Source: Atrina japonica
Lineage: Eukaryota > Mollusca > Bivalvia > Pterioida > Pinnidae
Reading direction: 5' to 3'
NCBI GenBank assembly: GCA_030159075.1
Contig: BROG01000651.1
Location: forward strand, 310,001 to 374,000
Length of the DNA stretch: 64,000 nt
Shown here: positions 40,001 through 46,000 of the stretch, one piece after another
How the letters are laid out: every line of letters starts with the position of its first letter
Position numbering within the stretch: position 1 is the stretch's first letter
Notes under the pieces: generated by a model
What the model was told of the DNA's origin: nothing
What the model saw: only the letters and a program-made list of their open reading frames with translations
Database searches by the model: none
Translations under genes and position numbers: made by a program

Positions 40001-43000
40001 ATCACATGACTACTCAGGTAGGCTACATGCATAAATACATACACATGCATATGAAAGGACATAAAGTCAAAATTTTACCTGGTCAAGTATGTGGGAGTTT
40101 GGGATTTCTTCCATAAGTCTCTTGGCAACTCCTATGTGGGACTCGGGAGAGTCAAATGCAGCACTTGTTGGAGTCCTGACAATTTCGGCTCCTAAAGCTC
40201 GTAGAACATCAACCTGTGTAACAGCATAGTACAAAGTACATTGTATGTACAATTTCAAAGAGAAAAGAAATGATTTTTTCCTCATTTGATTTTTCTAGTT
40301 TCCATGGGTTGATATTCAGCCCCATTCCCAATGCAAAGTACGTGTTTTCCAGTTGGATGACCAAAAATAAATTAGAGAGCGGAAAGCATTTAAAAAAGAG
40401 ATTCTGTTACATTTAAATTTACATGTGTGAAAACTATTTTAACTAATGTGACACAAATTCACATAAAAATTCCCTAATGGCGTTTTCCCAAAACTGTCAG
40501 ACAAAGGCCTTGTTATTGTCATAGATTATCATTTTATGCGGCAGTTAAGACATTTGTATTTTTTAAATCTGGAGTCTACAGCTGCTGAAGGAATAAAATG
40601 AGTACCGGTGAGTACAAACAGTAAAACTCTGATGACCACTTAAAACATTTTGGAACTTTTGAACCATAAATGGTAACCAAGAACCATACAATTTGTAATT
40701 TCAGAGTGTGTATAGGCCTATAGGGTATATATAATATAGGTCGTGATCTTTTGTATTTAGTGCTACAATTAACTTAAATTTTGTAAATTAAACCACTGAA
40801 GTGCTAATGAGAAGAATAACTGCTGAGGGGCAATTTCGTACACACATGAATTTTGACTTTGAATATATTTAATTTGTTTTTCCTACCAATCCTGATGCAC
40901 TGAATTTTCATTCCAATTCTCAGTCTCAGTCAAATGAACTATGACCTTTTGTTCAAAACTTTTTATTTATCAAATTCTAGGAAATATACAGACTTTCCCT
41001 CTCTTTCTATTTTGTTCGTAAGTTATATGAATGGTCCAAGTTGTGGACAGACAAACAGACCAACACTAAAAGGCTCACTACACCATCTTTGATCTTAAAT
41101 ACATAAATAGAATTTCAAATGATTACATTTTCTTTAATTTTTTCAAAATCTTTATGTATTTTCATATCCCCTAGCAGGAATTTTCTACCCTATCATAGAG
41201 GGCCAAAACAAGTCCCTATTCCAAATGCATAAAAATGGCATTTTTCCCCATTTTGCAGACAGAAAGTCAAATGTCAATGAATTTGAAGAGATTCTTGTAT
41301 TTTCAAGCATATTTTGTGTAATTTCAGATTTCACAATTTCAATAAAATGATTCTGGCATAAACGGAAGTCAATCATGTAATGCATAAATACAAATTGAAA
41401 AGACGGACACTCATTTTCTGTATACCTTTTCCATACTCATCTTCTCTGGCATAACAATGATACAGCGATATCCCTTCACAGCTGCAGCTAACGCAATACC
41501 AATTCCTGGAAAAAGTAAACAAAAACTAGAAAAATCACAAGGACAATTCTGATAGGTTGATATTGCTATGAATTGTGAATATTGATATGATATGAATATG
41601 CATTGGGTTAACTGATTGCTCATTTTAATATCCTGGAGTCAGGGATCCAATGCCACCAAAGGTGTGCATTGTTAGTGCTGCAAAACTTGATCACAGAAGT
41701 TAGTAGACATTACTGGAGTGTACTGTCACCCAGAATACATCCCCAGAAATCTTCATCATCGGAAAAAGATCCAAATAAAGTTTCAAATTCCGTTAATGTC
41801 ATATTTTCACAGTAAGGGTCTTCTTCTTCGTCTGTGTCACTCTCATCTGTCAGCCCCTTTTCATTTGATAAATTGAAGCTGAATATAATTTTGTTTGACA
41901 TTTCAAAGTCATCAGATCTATTGTCATGTGGATATCACTGCCAGATTAGTGTTCATTTCAATAAGTTCTGTGTTAACACAGGATATAAGATGCATGCTAC
42001 ACATGTTCCATATTAGTAGTGACTTGCATTTTAAAAATCTACTAAGCCTATTTTCCCATATTTGCTGCAGCCATAATGGCATAGATGAAGGATTTTTGTC
42101 ACCTCATCCTTTTAGTTTAGCTTGAGCTGCTATTATGACTACAAGCACATTCTCTTTTGGTATTGTCTTACGTTTCAAAATCACTAGTAGTTCAACTTTG
42201 TTCCATCAGCCAAACATGCCAAAACAGCAGTGAGCTTTGGCTTCTCAGCACCTCACATCGTAACTGAAAGAGTCCCTGGCACATCAAATAACACAGGAGT
42301 CTCATCCATGTCACCAATGTTTGTTAAACTATAGTTGCTGTTTTCCTTTTCATCTTTAACAAACTTGTGAAAACTCGCCACTTTATCATCTTAAGGCAGA
42401 TTTTGGTGTGATACGTGTCCTCTGATGGAGTCAATGTTGATTCATTAATCAGCCAAACCATGCAGCTGAAGCTTTAAATGTATCTATATTGTATGTTTTT
42501 AAATGTATCTATATTGTATGTTTGTGTATTTCACATTTTCTAGCTATTGACTATACCTTGATAGGAAGAGCAGTCCTTGTTATACCGTAATCTGTCAATT
42601 TGGTTCAATTCTAGAATCCACCCACTTAAATCAGTCACCTATCACTGTAAGCACTTTGTGAGAGTCGCATTACCTTCGTGGGTTTGACGAGTTCTGAAGT
42701 TTATATTTATTTTCTATCTAGCTGCACACTAATATCTCACTTTTTTCAAATTCACAAACAGCTGTATAATTATGACTATTTTCTATAATGTCATAACTGT
42801 CAGTTTGAACACAGCATCGCAAGAAATTTGTTTACCTTTTGACTAGTATTGTCAAATTGGTTGAAAATCATAATTGATTAATCGGTAGCATCGGTTGACC
42901 TAAACCGATCGATGATGAACTAATAATCGGATCAGAAACTACTTATGTTATTTAGCAAAATCTTAAAATGTAGCTTACTGTAAAATGATATTACTAATGG

Positions 43001-46000
43001 TAAATTTAAATTCTTAGTATGCAGTGTTCTATTTTCATTGTCATTTCCAATAAAATTTGAGTATGGATGGAAAACAGATTTTTACATGATTAAGTTTTTA
43101 TAAATTAATAGGTAAGTAACATTTGACATGACGAGAGCGGTTGTATCAGTGCGGGTTGTATGACAGTAACAAAAGGTGGTTTGAAATTAAGATAATACAC
43201 ACACACACACACACACACAAAACGATTATTATCAATTATGAAATCTCAAATCGATTGTCTAGAATCAACTACCTTTCCGACTGATGATCGATTAAAAACC
43301 AATTACTGTGACAACACTAGTTTCGACATGACTTCATTTACTCCTTTTTGATGTTGATACACAAGAGATTACAAAGATTGAATAACAATTCCAAGGACAG
43401 GATTTTATAGTGGATATTAGCTGTGACACAGGACTCAAATTCAACACATGGCTGTATTAAGTGAAGTCGGTATCTGATTCATTTTAATTAATTTACTGAT
43501 TATCTACCGATTGAAGTTCTTGACACAGGTGAAACTACTGTCTAAATCCTAATTAGTTGATACAAAGTTACATTCCCTGTTAAAGTAGATCTGTAGTGCC
43601 ACGGTACGTCAAGCGAATCCATATGCACATTTCCGTAAACATGAACAGGGGGTTCATTTTCATTTATGTATGTCAATCTCTCAGCATTTGGAATATTTTT
43701 ACAGCAAAAATTCTACTTATATGAGAGTACCATACCACAAATCAATTTTACATCAATCTTTTTCCATTATTTGACATAAGACACCCAAGACAGGTCCATT
43801 TTCAGAGGGTTTTCTTTTTGCAGAAATTACAATGTTTTTACATGATTTTGCAAAATTTCCTAGAGAGTTCAAAATCTCACAAACAACACTAGTTTAATCA
43901 CCTGTATTTCCAGATGTTGGTTCAATGAGAACATCACCTGGTTTCAATATTCCTCTTTTCTCTGCATCCTCTACCATTCGTAAGCCGATTCTGTCCTTCA
44001 CACTTCCTCCAGCATTGAAGAATTCGCATTTTGCCACTTGATAAAAATGAAGAAATAAAATCACTTTACTATAGTGGTAATATTAATAATCAGAAAAACT
44101 GACTATAGCATGATAATTATAAATCATATGATAATGATTACTGTTAAGTTTAAAACGAGATAAAATGTACAAGCAAAGACAATGACAATTGCCATCAATT
44201 GTTACTGATCTTAGGGCTGTCGTTGATAGACTCGATATCAATGTATCAATATACAAATTGATTCGATACGATAATTGATACATTTTTAGTATCAATATAT
44301 TTCATAATGCATTTCACAGTATGTACTTTCTATTACAATTTCCAAAATTTTCCATTTGTTTTACTTCATATTCTTGAACTATGTTATATTTTATTCTAAT
44401 TGTTCAATTTGTTCAAATAAACAATGTTTTCCTTGCATCAGACAGTAAAATACACAGTAAAGCACTTAAATATTATAATGAGTCTATATATTTTGAATGC
44501 ATTATTCACAGAAGTACCATATTATTTCATTTATCAATATATTGATACTTTTTACTTATTGATATATCTATATCTAATTTCTCATCAATGACAGCCCTAA
44601 CTGATCTAGAATTTGAAGTTGAACCCTACACTCAAAAATTTTTCAGTTATATGGTGGTAGCCCATAGTTTTTAATGGTGGAGGAGGGAATCCAGTTACAG
44701 TGTACACAGGAAGAGACCATCGGCCTTCTGCCAGTAAACCAGCAAATCAGTTTAGGTTCCTGCAGGGCTTTAACCTGCATTGACAAGAAGAGACTCCATG
44801 ATTCAAAATGCAATGCTCTAACCACTCACCCACTTTCTCCATGAACAATCTAATTACTTAAAAAAGCATTGACAATAAGGTACTAAACTACTGTATTAGC
44901 AAACATTTTACAGACTAAGTTTATGGTAATATAGGAACTGCTAATTATGTTCTAAATATCTGACATCATAATTAAACTGCAATATTTTTTTGCGAGAAAG
45001 GTGTTGTCCTACTGTCCTGAGATTGGATAGACTCTCAATGAATACATTTCCTGCATGTATTACACAAGGAGCTGCACTCACTTTCAAGGCATTGCAACTA
45101 GAAAAGTGCAAATTACAATGTAGATATTCATATGTATACAAAATAATTACAACATTCTATTGCAGACTTTGCAACAAAACAAATTAAAGATGATGATATC
45201 AAAGATGATGATATCAAAGATGATGATATCATTTTATTGTGTTACTGATTTTGCCACTAGACAAGTAAAATATCAGTGACTAAAGCCCCTGTCACACACT
45301 GACGATTTAGCCAGTGTATGCCTACATATGAAAAATTTTGTTAATACGCTGGCATATGTCAGGTAAGTTGTATGTACGTTTTGCATAAGTTAACAACACA
45401 CTGGCATATGCTAAGTTGAAGGATGGCAAGATTGTTGAAAACTTTTGCGCATGCACAAAACTTTTCAATGTATGCCAGTGTATGAGCCATATGTTCAGAA
45501 TACGCTGGAGTCAGTTTTAAGTATGTTGTAGGTACATTATACAATCGTTAACACACGTTCGTACATATTACTTGTAAATGTCCATCATATCCAAAAATTA
45601 CAGCGACAGTTTGACGTATGCCAATGTTTCATGAATTTTTGATAAATTTTTCATAGGTCAGCATAAGTTCGACAAATTGTTAATGAGTGACAGGGCTACA
45701 GTGAAAGTCTGACGTATGCCATCAATTTATGAATTTTTCATATGTGGGCATACACTGGCTAAATCGTCAATGTGTGACAGGGTCTTTAGATAGGTATTGA
45801 AATGCTGTCTGGCAATATGAAAAATCAGGAAATACATGTAGAGGTATCCAGGTAAATAATTTATCAATTCTTATAAAATGTACAAATAAAGCTAACATGG
45901 ATAAATATACTAAAATGTAAGAAACATTCAATAATACAGTGTAATTAAGCTTGTAATCAAGTAATGACATTGACACAGATGAGCTTAAACACAGTACTGA

